A DNA stretch of 64,000 nucleotides from CAUYUA01 sp963575675 (GTDB lineage Bacteria; Pseudomonadota; Alphaproteobacteria; Azospirillales; Azospirillaceae), in assembly GCA_963575675.1 (NCBI GenBank), contig CAUYUA010000011.1, positions 12,062-76,061 on the forward strand, read 5' to 3'. Position 1 is the first letter of the stretch; every line of letters begins with the position of its first letter. A program made the position numbers and the translations under genes. Shown here piece by piece: positions 54,969 to 64,000 of the stretch. Below the pieces are notes generated by a model. The model was not told the origin of the DNA. It saw only the letters and a list, made by a program, of their open reading frames with translations, and did no database searches.

Positions 54969-56600
54969 CTAGAAACCGCGACGCTCTGCGATTTTAATGA
55001 CTTCGCTCAACTCGGGACTCTTCCAATACCTCGACTTCTCTAACTCAGAACGAGCTAAACTGATGAATTCAGCAATCAGCTCGGCTTCATGTTTACGCAT
55101 TTCTCCCGCACGCTGCAAACTATCCAATATCATTTGCGTGACATTGTGACTACTGGGAGAAATAAATTGCATTATTCTCCGATCAAACACGGCCAACACC
55201 TGGTGCAGACGCAAGATATGCCCCATGCGATCATACAACTTGTCATTTTCTTCAAACTTCAATGCTTTTTCTAAAGCAATACGCATATCTCCAAGCACCT
55301 GCTCGCGCCACTTCTCCATATCAAAATTAGCAATGTCGAAACGACGAGCAATCTTGTGCCATCCCCACAGCATTTCGAGCAACCAAAGCATATCGTCGTG
55401 ATCAAACGTCGGCTGCGCACGCGAAAGAATAGACACGCTTAACCGTTCATGAGCAACGATGGTTACTTTATAACTTAAAAATTTACTTAGTTCGATCCAC
55501 AGCATACGAAATTGCGGCTCAGTACGACGATTTTCTAAAATACCGCCAATTGTTTGAGCGCTCAAGAGCTGGTTGAGCCGAACCATTTCACTGTCGATTC
55601 GAGCTTTTTCTTTAACCGTTAACTTAATCGCGGAACCGGGCACACGATCGTTTAATTTCAAGGATCCGGTCAGAATTTCCGAGATCATATGACAGCATGT
55701 TTGAAAATGAATCATCATGGCCTCGACCATCAAGCCGCCGACGCGACCAAGATCGATTCCGATATGACGAAGATACAGCCCACCGACGTCATAACGTCGC
55801 TTCACATGAATAACGGAGAGAGGTAGCATAAAATAATAACGAGAATGGATACGCTCATCTGCCATAATTTTTCTGAGTTCTTCTGTCGCCTCCAAAACCT
55901 GCTCAGTAAGCTTTTCATAATCGTCTGAATTGTCTCCGACCGGAATCGAACGCAAACCACGCTTAATGAAATCGGAATAGAGCGGTTGGTAGGTTAAAAT
56001 ATCAACAATCATTCGAATAAAAGGCTCGTCAATATTGTAAAGACGCTCCAAGAACATCGTTTTGGTTTTTGCGTCGCGTTTTCTTTCACGATTGACAGTC
56101 TGCACAAACTGATTAAACAAATCACGATCCGCCGACAAGGCGTCAAGAAAACGCACCGCAGCAACCCGCATTCTTTCGCGGAACTCCATTGCTTCCGGTG
56201 AAATGAGAACCCGCTCCAGCAAGTTCTCTTTCGACATGTCATCAAGTCGAGTCTGAATTTCCTCAATCAAATCGGGAAAAGCATACCGACTGAGTCCGGT
56301 CCACAACCCGCCAACATCGGCCCGAAGAACCACGCCATAGACGCTATTCTTGCACCGAAACAAATTGTCGTCACTATTCAGAAAAGGATCGAATAAATCG
56401 GTAAACAGTCGCCGAGCGCGATGAGGCCGCAACCGATTAAGGTACTCGATCACCGATTGCCGAACAATTTTGGCTTTTTCTGAACCGCCGCCATCATTGC
56501 CGCCGATCACATCAACAATTTCGCGAACGGCCGCCGCCGGCAATTTTGAGACCAGCTGCAGAATCTGCCCTTTAATTACTTCACTTTTATCGACGGACAT
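54969..56600 (-). CDS. Unrecognised 543-residue helical protein
   Basis: A full-length soluble protein, predicted mostly alpha-helical, with a region opening KGQILQLVSKLPAAAVREIV and later RPHRARRLFTDLFDPF, LYNIDEPFIRMIVDIL and the end KSPELSEVIKIAERRGF. It is rich in Arg, Asp and Glu pairs, without signal peptide, membrane helix or any catalytic motif I can name. Its codon use matches the chromosome. It lies between two direct copies of the second repeat family and has no close neighbours. It could be a cytosolic regulatory scaffold, but no function is assigned. Confidence 0.75.
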   Translation of the reverse strand: MSVDKSEVIKGQILQLVSKLPAAAVREIVDVIGGNDGGGSEKAKIVRQSVIEYLNRLRPHRARRLFTDLFDPFLNSDDNLFRCKNSVYGVVLRADVGGLWTGLSRYAFPDLIEEIQTRLDDMSKENLLERVLISPEAMEFRERMRVAAVRFLDALSADRDLFNQFVQTVNRERKRDAKTKTMFLERLYNIDEPFIRMIVDILTYQPLYSDFIKRGLRSIPVGDNSDDYEKLTEQVLEATEELRKIMADERIHSRYYFMLPLSVIHVKRRYDVGGLYLRHIGIDLGRVGGLMVEAMMIHFQTCCHMISEILTGSLKLNDRVPGSAIKLTVKEKARIDSEMVRLNQLLSAQTIGGILENRRTEPQFRMLWIELSKFLSYKVTIVAHERLSVSILSRAQPTFDHDDMLWLLEMLWGWHKIARRFDIANFDMEKWREQVLGDMRIALEKALKFEENDKLYDRMGHILRLHQVLAVFDRRIMQFISPSSHNVTQMILDSLQRAGEMRKHEAELIAEFISLARSELEKSRYWKSPELSEVIKIAERRGF

Positions 56601-57223
56601 TTACTGCTCCGTTCCGCGCTTCCGAAAACCCGAAAAACGTGAGGCAAAAAAGACGACGGCATTCACTTTCCTAAACGCCACCTTCTAGGACGCATTGCCG
56701 ACATTCCAACTCTCTTGCCCAAACACGACCTAAGCCTACAGAAATAGCTTCCACTGGCCAACATATCAACACAGAATAACGCATCCACACGAAACTCAAT
56801 AGCTTTCCCACAAAATGATCGCAACGACACCTTATTAAACGCGCAGCTTTCGAGCGCCCCTTCCCTAAAACTCCCCTCGAACGCCTCACCGCCTTTGACC
56901 AGCTTTAATTTTATTTTAACGAAATCGCGACTGAACTCTTGGTCAAGCCCACCGAAAAACATCCTCGAACGCCTCAACCAAGAATGCAGCCTCAATTAAT
57001 TTACTATACTCCATTCACTCGAAAAACCGAGAAAAAGACGCAAAGGCCAGCACTCCGCCTGAACCCGCCAAAGGCCCCAGAAGGCCTTTGGAAACCATGA
57101 CTTGGAGACTGCAACAACCGAAGTGTGAGTGCTATTTCAATCTGATGAAGCCGCCAAGTTTCAGGTTTCGATCGAACAGGAGCACATCAAACCCAACAAC
57201 GCCTCGCGCTCCCAAAGCGAGGA
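56601..57223. other. Intergenic region holding a repeat copy
   Basis: About 620 bases. No coding frame looks real; leftward frames at 56.66-57.0 kb lack ribosome sites and family patterns. The right half contains copy 2 of the second repeat family. The left end should hold the promoter of the leftward 543-residue gene. Confidence 0.45.
57012..57122 (+). repeat. Second repeat family, copy 2
   Basis: CCCGCCAAAGGCCCCAGAAGG then CCTTTGGAAACCATGACTTGG and GACTGCAACAACCG match copy 1 in the same orientation, 2.3 kb away. Its opening ACTCGAAAAACCGAGAAAAA corresponds to the tandem GAGAACCCGAAAAA of copy 1. Confidence 0.7.
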
Positions 57224-58102
57224 CTAAGACGATCGCACGCTTTCGCTCCCGCCGGAACGCACAATAATTTCATTCAGATTATCCGCCAAAGTCGGACGTT
57301 GTTCTTGGTAATAGAGCCCCAAACCGGGAGTTTGCGTCTGCGCCGCCTCCTTCATCGCCGCCATAAGATCGGTCGAATCATGTTCCGAGGGTAAGTCGCG
57401 AACTTGCATCCCCAAATTGACATAAGTGCGACTCGTTTTATCGAATGTGACACACGGACTAAGGATATGCAGATACGAAAAACCGCGATGAGCAATCGCC
57501 TGCCGAATCATGTCTTTAAGATGATGCGGACGCCCGGCGTAGGCTTGACCAACCCAGCTCGCGCCATAAGACAACAGCATCATCAACGGATTCAGCGGAC
57601 GATCCATATTGCTGTAAGGACTGGTTGAGGTGCGGAATCCTTGGGCCGAAGTCGGCGAGGTCTGGCCTTTGGTGAGGCCATAAATTCCATTGTCGAACAG
57701 CAAATAGGTAATATCGACATTGCGCCGCGCCGCGTGCGGAACATGCCCGCCGCCAATGGCGAAACCATCACCATCGCCGCCGACGGCAACCACGGTCAAA
57801 CGATCATTGGCGACCTTCACGCCGGTGGCGACCGGCAACACGCGACCATGCAAAGTATGGAAGCCGTAAGTGCTGAGAAAGAACGGAAAACGTGAAGAAC
57901 ATCCGATTCCAGACACCACAACGGCGTCTTTCAGAGGAACGCTCATTTCATTGAGCGCAGCCGCCACACCGTCGACGATCGAGAAATACCCACATCCCGG
58001 ACACCAACTCGGCAACGCTTTGGATCGATAATCGAGTCGTCCGCTTTCCTCGACATCGCGCAGTTTTTCGTCAAGATAGACCGGCTTTTCAAGTTTGCTC
58101 AT
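57224..58102 (-). CDS. korB: 2-oxoacid:ferredoxin oxidoreductase, beta subunit (KorB type)
   Basis: A 292-residue thiamine-diphosphate subunit that, with KorA, oxidatively decarboxylates a 2-oxoacid (probably 2-oxoglutarate) and reduces ferredoxin. WCPGCGYFSIVDG holds cluster-type Cys residues, and the ThDP site is VAVGGDGDGFAIGGGH followed by LLFDNGIYGLTKGQ. GGGAGG precedes ATG 58102. The frame is intact. It is the last gene of the leftward KOR operon. Confidence 0.92.
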   Translation of the reverse strand: MSKLEKPVYLDEKLRDVEESGRLDYRSKALPSWCPGCGYFSIVDGVAAALNEMSVPLKDAVVVSGIGCSSRFPFFLSTYGFHTLHGRVLPVATGVKVANDRLTVVAVGGDGDGFAIGGGHVPHAARRNVDITYLLFDNGIYGLTKGQTSPTSAQGFRTSTSPYSNMDRPLNPLMMLLSYGASWVGQAYAGRPHHLKDMIRQAIAHRGFSYLHILSPCVTFDKTSRTYVNLGMQVRDLPSEHDSTDLMAAMKEAAQTQTPGLGLYYQEQRPTLADNLNEIIVRSGGSESVRSS

Positions 58103-58149
58103 GACGGGCCCTCCCAAAATAAATTTTATGATGCGGTTCTCTTTGATCG

Positions 58150-58173
58150 CCCGGAGGACGCGCGCCCTCCGGG
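58150..58173 (-). other. Intercistronic hairpin between korA and korB
   Basis: CCCGGAGG and CCTCCGGG form a perfect 8-bp stem around an 8-base loop in the 105-base gap. It could stabilise or process the korAB messenger. Confidence 0.5.
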
Positions 58174-58207
58174 TTCGAGCCCCGTTTATTTAGAGCCGAT
58201 CTTTTTG

Positions 58208-60009
58208 TTACGCCGCAGCCGCCGAAGCGGCGCGCGCGCGCATCGCAAGACGACGGATTTCGTCCAAAATGTCCTCGACCTTCATCGGAGCGCACGGCAC
58301 GCGAGCGAACGCATGCACCGGGCGGCCCAACGAGCCCTGCACCAAATGGGCGAACTGCCCTTCATAGTTAATTTCCGGAACCAACACAGCCGAGCAATCG
58401 TCCATAAAGGCGTTGATCGGCTCAACCGGCAACGGCGACAGCATCACCACTTTCATCGCGGCGCAACGAATGCCCTCGGCGCGAGCCATCAACATGGCTT
58501 CCATACACTCGCCAAAGGTCGAGCCCCACCCGAGCAATCCGACCTCGACCGGCCCTTCATCGCCAAAGCGCTTACATATGGTGAAATCCGGATGTTTCAA
58601 CGCCGCTTTCAGCTTTTCGTGACGCTTTCGACTCATGGCGGCGTGAATGTCGGCCTGATCGTTGGGTCGCCCGAGTTCGTTGTGCTCCAGGCCGGTGACG
58701 ACGTGCATGCCGCCCTCATCGCCGGGAATGGCGCGCGCGCTGATGTGATCGTCGGTCAGAGCAAAGCGGCGATAAGTCTCTCCGGGCGCGGGACGCCGCA
58801 TGCGCTTGTTCGAATCGAGTTCAAAGGGAGGACCGGCGGCGGCTAAGACCACGGTTTCATAACGGTTCGACAAATACAGGTCGAGCAGCACGATCACCGG
58901 AGTTTGATAGCGTTCGGCCATTTCGAAGGCTTTTCCGGCGCAACGATAACAACCTTCGACGTTGGTCGGCGCGATGACGATTCGAGGCGAATCGCCGTGA
59001 CCGCCGTACAACGCCGCATTCAGGTCGGACTGTTCGGTTTTGGTCGGCATGCCTGTGGAAGGCCCGCCACGTTGCGACACGAACACCACGCACGGGACCT
59101 CGCCCATAACCGCCAAGCCGAGCATCTCCGCCATCAAGGCCAAACCAGGCCCCGAAGTGGCGGTGGCGGAGCGCACGCCCGCATAACCAGCGCCGACGGC
59201 GGCGGAGATCGCAGCGATTTCATCTTCGGTTTGCAGCAGCTTTCGCCCACGCTTGGGCAATTCAGAGGCCAAACGCTCCATGATCGAAGTCGCGGGGGTG
59301 ATCGGATAACCGAAGAAGTTCTCCAACCGCGCATCCAAGCAACCGCGCGCCACAGCGGCGTTGCCGTTCAGCATCGCGACCTTGCCGCGCGCGCGCAACG
59401 CGCCGGAGGGCTCGCCAAACGCCGCATCGTCGAGTTTGAAAGTCGCGGCGCCGTATTGATACCCGGCGTCGAACCCCGCAAGGTTCTTTTCGGCGACGGA
59501 TTTTTCCTTTTTGCCGAATTTTCCTTCGATGATGCGGCGGAAAGCAACTTGCGGCAAACGGAACAGACCGGCCAAAAATCCCAACGCCACAATGTTGCGG
59601 GCGCGAGCTCCATTGGTGGCTTTTTCCGACAATTCACGAAAGGGAACGCCGTAAGGAATATGCCCAGGCGATAGATGAGCGGTGATATGCCCGCCTTCCG
59701 GCAACTGCGACACCGGACGGCTTTCATAAATCACCGCGCCGAAATCCCGCACTTCGCCTAAGTGCGGAATGGTGTGGCTGTCATCCAGAGACACCAAAAC
59801 ATCAGAGCTGAGTTTCAAAGAATACGTCTGTTGCTGACGCGCATACGCGCGATGCATCGCTGAACCCACGGATTTCGGGCGGGTAGACGTCGAAGCTAAT
59901 GATGCGGTATCCGGCTTCGGCCAAAGCGTTGCGCAGAATGTCGCTGGCGGCGATCGTGGCCGTCTCCGGCCGAGCCGCAAATGGAAATTTGAATATCGGT
60001 CGAGGTCAT
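58208..60009 (-). pseudogene. korA: 2-oxoacid:ferredoxin oxidoreductase, alpha subunit (KorA), frame broken near the N-terminus
   Basis: The start at 60009 (MTSTDIQISICGSAGDG) has AGGAGG upstream. After residue ~17 three single-base shifts are needed. One base is extra near 59960. After it the frame reads TIAASDILRNALAEAGYR and FDVYPPEIRGF. One base is then missing near 59860, giving CIARMRVSN, and one near 59828, rejoining YSLKLSSDVLVSLDDSH. From there ~530 codons are intact, with the gamma-domain part, GYPITPATSIMERLA and SATATSGPGLALM. Repaired length is ~600 residues, the normal gamma-alpha fusion size. It may be a true pseudogene or sequence error. Confidence 0.85.
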
Positions 60010-60216
60010 CCGAGTTATCCTCCTGGAGCCGCAAAGCGCATCGTCAGGCAGAACGAGGAATCTATCGGCAAAATCGAAGGAGAGATCAAATGATCTACGC
60101 TCTCCCACCGTCCCATCGACCGGAGACGCAGCTTCGAAGGCGACTCGACGGCGAACGCAACGACGATCTCTCGCCGAAACGCCCTTCCGCGTCGCGCAAC
60201 GAAACTCCGCTCCCTG

Positions 60217-61299
60217 TTACTGATAATCCCAGAACGAGATCACCACGCGGCCCTGGTCGTCGAGCTTGACGGTGTTTCATCTTGCGTCAAACGAAAGCGT
60301 CATCGGCGCCGGTCATGTTGCGCCGCCAAAGCCCCATCGCGCGCACGTTGCCGTATCCATAATAGAATCGATAGCGGCGCTCTCTTCAGCCGACCAGATC
60401 TGGCAAACGTCCCCGGCGGCGAAGATACTGGGATCGGTGGTCCGCAGCGAAGGACTGACCAACAATCCGCGCTCGATATCGGGTCCGGAGCCCACCATAA
60501 ACTCGACTGCCGGAACCAAGCCCATAAACGGCAAAACGATGTCGCCGTAAAGATCGGAACCGTCCCGAAACAACACGCGCCGCGCCGGAAGGCCGCGCGC
60601 GCCCTTCTCCAATGCCGTCACGCCGCCCGCCTTGTCGCCATCGACCACGTCGACGCCTATTGCCGTCAGGCCGCTTAAGAACTTTGGCCGCTCTTCGGCC
60701 ACGACTTGGTGCGGAAAGAAAGTATGTTCGTTCGCAACCAACGTCACTCGATACCCCGTATAGATCAACGTCCGCGCCAAATCCAAACCAATGGTGTCGC
60801 CGCCCAGCATCACCACTCGACCGCCTTCGGGCAATTGACGATACACGGTCATGGCCTGCTCGAAAGAGCCGAACCCGTGCATCAACGGCTTGAACTCCAT
60901 CAAGTCTTCGGGCATGTAGCCGCGCCCGCCCGAAGCAACCAACAGCGTGTCATAGCGCATACTTTCGTTATGCGCGAATTTAATCATACGATTCACGCCG
61001 TCAACGCAAGAGACCAGGCTATTGCGACGCACAATGATCCGCTTCTGCCGATAATAATCAGGCGAATAGGCTAGAAACGCTCGCCAATCGTGACAGCCGC
61101 GAAACACGTTCGGAAGCTGATAACGATTATAAAACAACAAACTGGACGCAGTGATGATCGTGATGCGGCTATCGGGCTCGCGCTCGCGCAAGATTTCTGC
61201 GGCCTGATTGCCCGCAACGCCACTACCAATGATCACATGATGACGCGGCTGGCCGGAGCCGACCGCAATGGAAGAAGAAGTCGCGCTCATATCAGACAT
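60217..61299 (-). pseudogene. FAD-dependent NAD(P)H oxidoreductase of the KOR operon, frame broken near the C-terminus
   Basis: Residues 1-~310 are intact: HHVIIGSGVAGNQAAEILRE is the FAD site, VVMLGGDTIGLDLARTL the NAD(P) site, and IFAAGDVCQIWSAEES the second FAD motif. Then the frame as written runs to a stop at 60313. The conserved text goes on in other frames: YRFYYGYGNVRAMGLWRRNM, then TQDET, then VKLDDQGRVVISFWDYQ to a stop at 60217. Three missing bases (near 60374, 60290 and 60270) explain this. Its ATG overlaps the upstream gene by 8 bases. It probably links NAD(P)H to ferredoxin in the KOR system. Confidence 0.8.
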
Positions 61300-63135
61300 C
61301 CACGGTCACAAGCTGGTTGCGGGTGATCGAAATGCACGACACCGGGCAAGCGTTGTAACAAGCCCCACATCGAATGCATTCATTGTTGTCGATGGAAATC
61401 GCGGCGACTTGATTCCATTCTTTAGTTTCGATCAAGCGACCGTAACTGCCGTCCTCGAATCTCGACACGTCCTTCACCAGCTTGATGCAACTGCGCGGCG
61501 CGCGATGCAGGCGCGGCAATAGATGCAGCGATCAATGTCTATTGTGTAACGCAGATTGCGCAGATAGCAGCGTTTCGCTTCCTCGCCGCCCAAAGCCGGC
61601 CCCATGCCGATTTCAACCTCTCCGCTTAGAATCTTGGTTCGTTGCTCCAACGGCAAGGTCGGCATATTTTGGCGCGGAATGAAGTCGTAGGCATGGTCAC
61701 GCTGCGGCCCGGCGACCGGCTCGATGCGCACACGCTGGCTCCGACGTTCGTGGCCAACCAACCAAGCGTCGATTTTACCTGCAATTTTACGACCGTGCGC
61801 AATCGCCTCGATCGCCGTGGAGGCCCCGGTCACGAAGTCTCCCGCCGCGAACAAGCCGTTGACCGAGGTCATGCCGTCAGAGCCCACCCGCACCACGCCG
61901 CTGCGATCTATCTCCATCCGCACATCGACATAGTCGTTCACCGTTTGTTGGCCGACCGCGATAATCAAAGTGTCGCACGGCTCCACAAACTCCGACCCTT
62001 CGATCGGCAACGCCACCCGACGCCCGCCCGCGCGCCATCCGCCCAAGCGGTTTTGCACGAACTCCACACCGGTCAACCGACCGCTTTCGTCCAAAACCAC
62101 GCCCATCGGCGTGCGCAAGCCCTTCAGGCGAATGCCTTCGCGCTTAGCTTCAAAGATTTCTTCGTGCGGACCCGGGATATATTCTTCGGTGGTGCGGATA
62201 TGGATTGTGACTTCGGTCGCGCCCAACCGCCGCGCCACTCGCGCGCAATCCAGAGCCGTAAACCCGGCGCCGACCACAGCCACCCGACGCCCAACCCGCT
62301 TGTTCTCACCCCGATGCAGCTCGGTGAGAAAATCCAGGCCGTATTCGACGTCGCGCAACAACCGCATCGGATCGCCGCCGCTTTTGCTCGACGGCTCCAA
62401 AGTTCCCCCCGCGCCGCCGACCCGAACCGGCAGAGTCACCGCCTTCATACAGCCGGTGCTCAACAAAACCGAGTCATACTCTCCCAACAGCGTCGACAGG
62501 CGAATATCGCCTTTGTTGTTGCCGATCGAAGCTCCGGTGCGAATCGCCACGCCGAGACGCAGCGCGTTGTGACTCAATCCATCTCAGGATGATGCGCAGC
62601 AAACGAATTCCGGAATGCCATAGCGCAACATACCGCCTGCGCGCTCTTCACGCTCATAGATCACCACGTCATGTCCAAGCAGCGACAAATCATGCGCCGC
62701 CGCCACGCCCGCCGGTCCTGCGCCGACAATCGCCACGCGCTTGCCCGTAGGAGCGTAAAGTCGTTCGGTGATCCTGTGCCCAGAATGTTTCAAATCCCCG
62801 GACACACGCTTCAGATGACAAATCGCCACCGCCTCGCCGTTGCCCGGCCAGCCATGACGACACGCGGCTTCACAAGGCCGCGAGCACACCCGCCCCAAAA
62901 CCCCGGGCAGCACATTGGCTTCTCGATTGATTTCGTAAGCGCGACCGTAGCGCCCTTCATAAATCATCCGGATGTAACCCGGAATATCGGTTCCAGCCGG
63001 ACACGCCGTTTGACCCGGCACCTTCTGCTTGACCCATCCGATGTCTCGGGGGTCTTCCGACATATAGACGCCCGGCTCCGCCCCGGCCGCGTCAGGATCG
63101 GCGACCGGTTCCCGGTTCGACGCATCGCCCAGCAT
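61292..63135 (-). pseudogene. GltD-like flavoprotein with C-terminal ferredoxin domain, frame broken
   Basis: First gene of the KOR operon. ATG 63135 has GGGAGTGGG upstream. The N-terminal domain has Cys clusters (GQTACPAGTDIPGY, RVCSRPCEAACRHG) and VAIVGAGPAGVAAAHDL. After YGIPEF the frame stops at 62584. One missing base there and one extra base near 62570 restore RLLRIILRWIES and ALRLGVAIRTGASIG. The second flavin/NADPH part is intact. In the C-terminal 2[4Fe-4S] domain, CIYCRAC is followed by a third lesion (missing base near 61493), after which PRSCIKLVKDV and CIRCGACYNACPVSCI continue. Repaired length is ~614 residues. It likely passes electrons between NADPH and the KOR ferredoxin. Confidence 0.83.
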
Positions 63136-63523
63136 TTCCCACTCCCTTGTCGCCGAAGATTCCGGCAACGTCTTGTTATTGCCGCCGAAAACCCGACGAC
63201 AGTTTATTCTTTCGCCCCAATTCCCGCCTTCGAACGCTTCCAGAGAACGCTTCGGAACCTTCAGCTTTCAAAGCCGGAAAGAAACAGCAAAGTGTTATCT
63301 AAAGCGTTTCTTTCCGAACGACCAAGACCGGCCGTCGCCGAAAAAAGAGTTTCGGACTTCTGCCACAAGGAGAATCAAGAAACAACCTTATGTGATTTGC
63401 GTGAATAAACGCCGCGAAGAACTCCAGACGAACGCGAGACCAACACCCATCCCCAAACAAAAATGCACAAAAAAAAGGCCAACCCCTTCAAGGAAAAATT
63501 ATGGCCTCAAAATTAACCCACGA
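63136..63523. other. Promoter region of the KOR operon
   Basis: No coding frame is convincing. It separates the leftward KOR operon from the leftward Crp/Fnr gene upstream. It holds the regulator's terminator (63470-63507). A clear FNR box (TTGAT-N4-ATCAA) was searched for by eye and not found. Confidence 0.4.
63470..63507 (-). terminator. Terminator of the Crp/Fnr gene
   Basis: On the minus strand AGGCCA and TGGCCT pair around a loop that itself holds CCTTGAAGG, followed by a run of eight T. Confidence 0.6.
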
Positions 63524-64000
63524 TTAACCTCCGCGCACCTCTTCCACCATTCCCTCGAGTCGCGCGAAATCCCGAATCACCAATACTTGATCGCGCCGCT
63601 CGATCAAACCGTCACGCGACAAATCGCTAAGCACGCGCGCCACAGTCTCGCGGGTGGTGCTGACGCGGCTCGCAATATCGGCGTGAATTGGAATCGGCGA
63701 AATTTCCACCATATTGTCGCGCCGCACCCCCTGCTTGCCCAAACGCAGCAATTCGGCGTGAACTCTGTTGTTGGCCCCCAACGTGCTGAGGTCCATAATT
63801 CGCTCGGTTCCCGTGCGTATTATGCGCGCCATCCGACGAAACACCGCCAACGCCAATTGCGGATGACCCGACACCAAATCGACAAACGGACGCGCCCCCA
63901 AAAACGCCACCAGAGTATCAGTCAACGCCACCGCCGAAGCCGAACGCGGCTCGCCATCAATCGCCGCCAATTCGCCGACATAACCGCCGGCCAAAATGTC
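63524..64000 (-). CDS. Crp/Fnr-family transcription regulator (N-terminus outside window)
   Basis: The visible ~158 residues are the C-terminal two thirds. They comprise the end of the cyclic-nucleotide-binding-like beta roll (GGYVGELAAIDGEPRSA), the dimerisation helix (FRRMARIIRTGTERIMDL), and a winged helix-turn-helix with HADIASRVSTTRETVARVL as recognition unit. No Fnr-type Cys cluster can be judged because the N-terminus is missing. It lies just upstream of the KOR operon and may control it, which is inference from position. The frame runs off the right edge. Confidence 0.88.
   Translation of the reverse strand, partial: DILAGGYVGELAAIDGEPRSASAVALTDTLVAFLGARPFVDLVSGHPQLALAVFRRMARIIRTGTERIMDLSTLGANNRVHAELLRLGKQGVRRDNMVEISPIPIHADIASRVSTTRETVARVLSDLSRDGLIERRDQVLVIRDFARLEGMVEEVRGG

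Noticed and set aside
56663..56995. A 110-codon leftward frame in the gap before the KOR operon
   Set aside because: No ribosome site and no family pattern, and its Cys/Arg/Phe-rich composition is unlike the window's real genes.
58142..58190. tRNA-like T-arm GGTTCGAGCCCC after a C/G hairpin
   Set aside because: No acceptor, D-arm or anticodon arm of proper length can be drawn, and it lies inside the korA-korB gap.

Overview
This window looks like a chromosomal segment of an alphaproteobacterium, most likely of the Rhodospirillales type. The basis is the family mix and gene order: sdhC-sdhD-sdhA-sdhB, hopanoid-type hpnC-hpnD-hpnE, a fliL-(small ORF)-fliM-DUF6468 run, a flgF-flgG-flgA-flgH run, DUF2336 and DUF6065 proteins, a ChvG-like kinase, and a 2-oxoacid:ferredoxin oxidoreductase. 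No genus can be named from sequence reading alone. No tRNA, rRNA, CRISPR array or replication origin was seen.

Layout. 0-2.3 kb: end of motB, an orphan ParA ATPase and a short-chain dehydrogenase. 2.6-6.6 kb: succinate dehydrogenase operon with a frameshifted vapD gene between sdhA and sdhB. 6.6-11.7 kb: an orphan amino-acid-type ABC ATPase, DUF6065 and DUF2336 proteins, a 60-residue putative membrane peptide, a D-2-hydroxyacid dehydrogenase and a small membrane protein. 11.9-13.7 kb: infA, maf and a tyrosine recombinase. 13.9-21.0 kb: two divergent flagellar blocks around an 0.8 kb regulatory gap. 21.3-31.1 kb: TPR protein, peptide-type binding protein, squalene synthesis genes hpnCDE, an ArsC/LMW-phosphatase relative lacking its nucleophile, and a YjbH-like outer-membrane protein. 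31.5-35.4 kb: ccmC, histidine kinase, bcp and a bacteriohemerythrin. 35.5-42.9 kb: a two-partner secretion operon whose 1814-residue exoprotein ends in a caspase-type protease domain. 42.9-54.6 kb: ubiB, ubiE, class III aminotransferase, a soluble chemotaxis-like coiled-coil protein, a second bacteriohemerythrin, glycosyltransferase, acetyltransferase, RlmM-like methyltransferase, and an atypical receiver plus Hpt pair. 55-64 kb: an unrecognised 543-residue protein, then a KorAB-type operon with two flavoprotein partners and a Crp/Fnr regulator cut by the window edge.

Three themes cross gene boundaries. First, a family of about 95 bp structured repeats sits in intergenic gaps, mostly just 3' of genes, at least seven times and in both orientations, sometimes as close inverted pairs. 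Two terminator hairpins look derived from it. Second, several genes have broken frames that can be repaired by single bases: vapD, the DUF6468 gene at a 10-G run, and nine single-base indels packed into 2.8 kb of the KOR operon. These could be real decay, phase variation or assembly error, and resequencing would decide. Third, several signalling or redox proteins keep their fold but lack the catalytic residue: a receiver with Asn for the phospho-Asp, and an ArsC-like protein with Gly for the nucleophilic Cys.

The most unusual object is the secreted haemagglutinin-type protein with a C-terminal caspase domain, encoded directly downstream of its own TpsB transporter.
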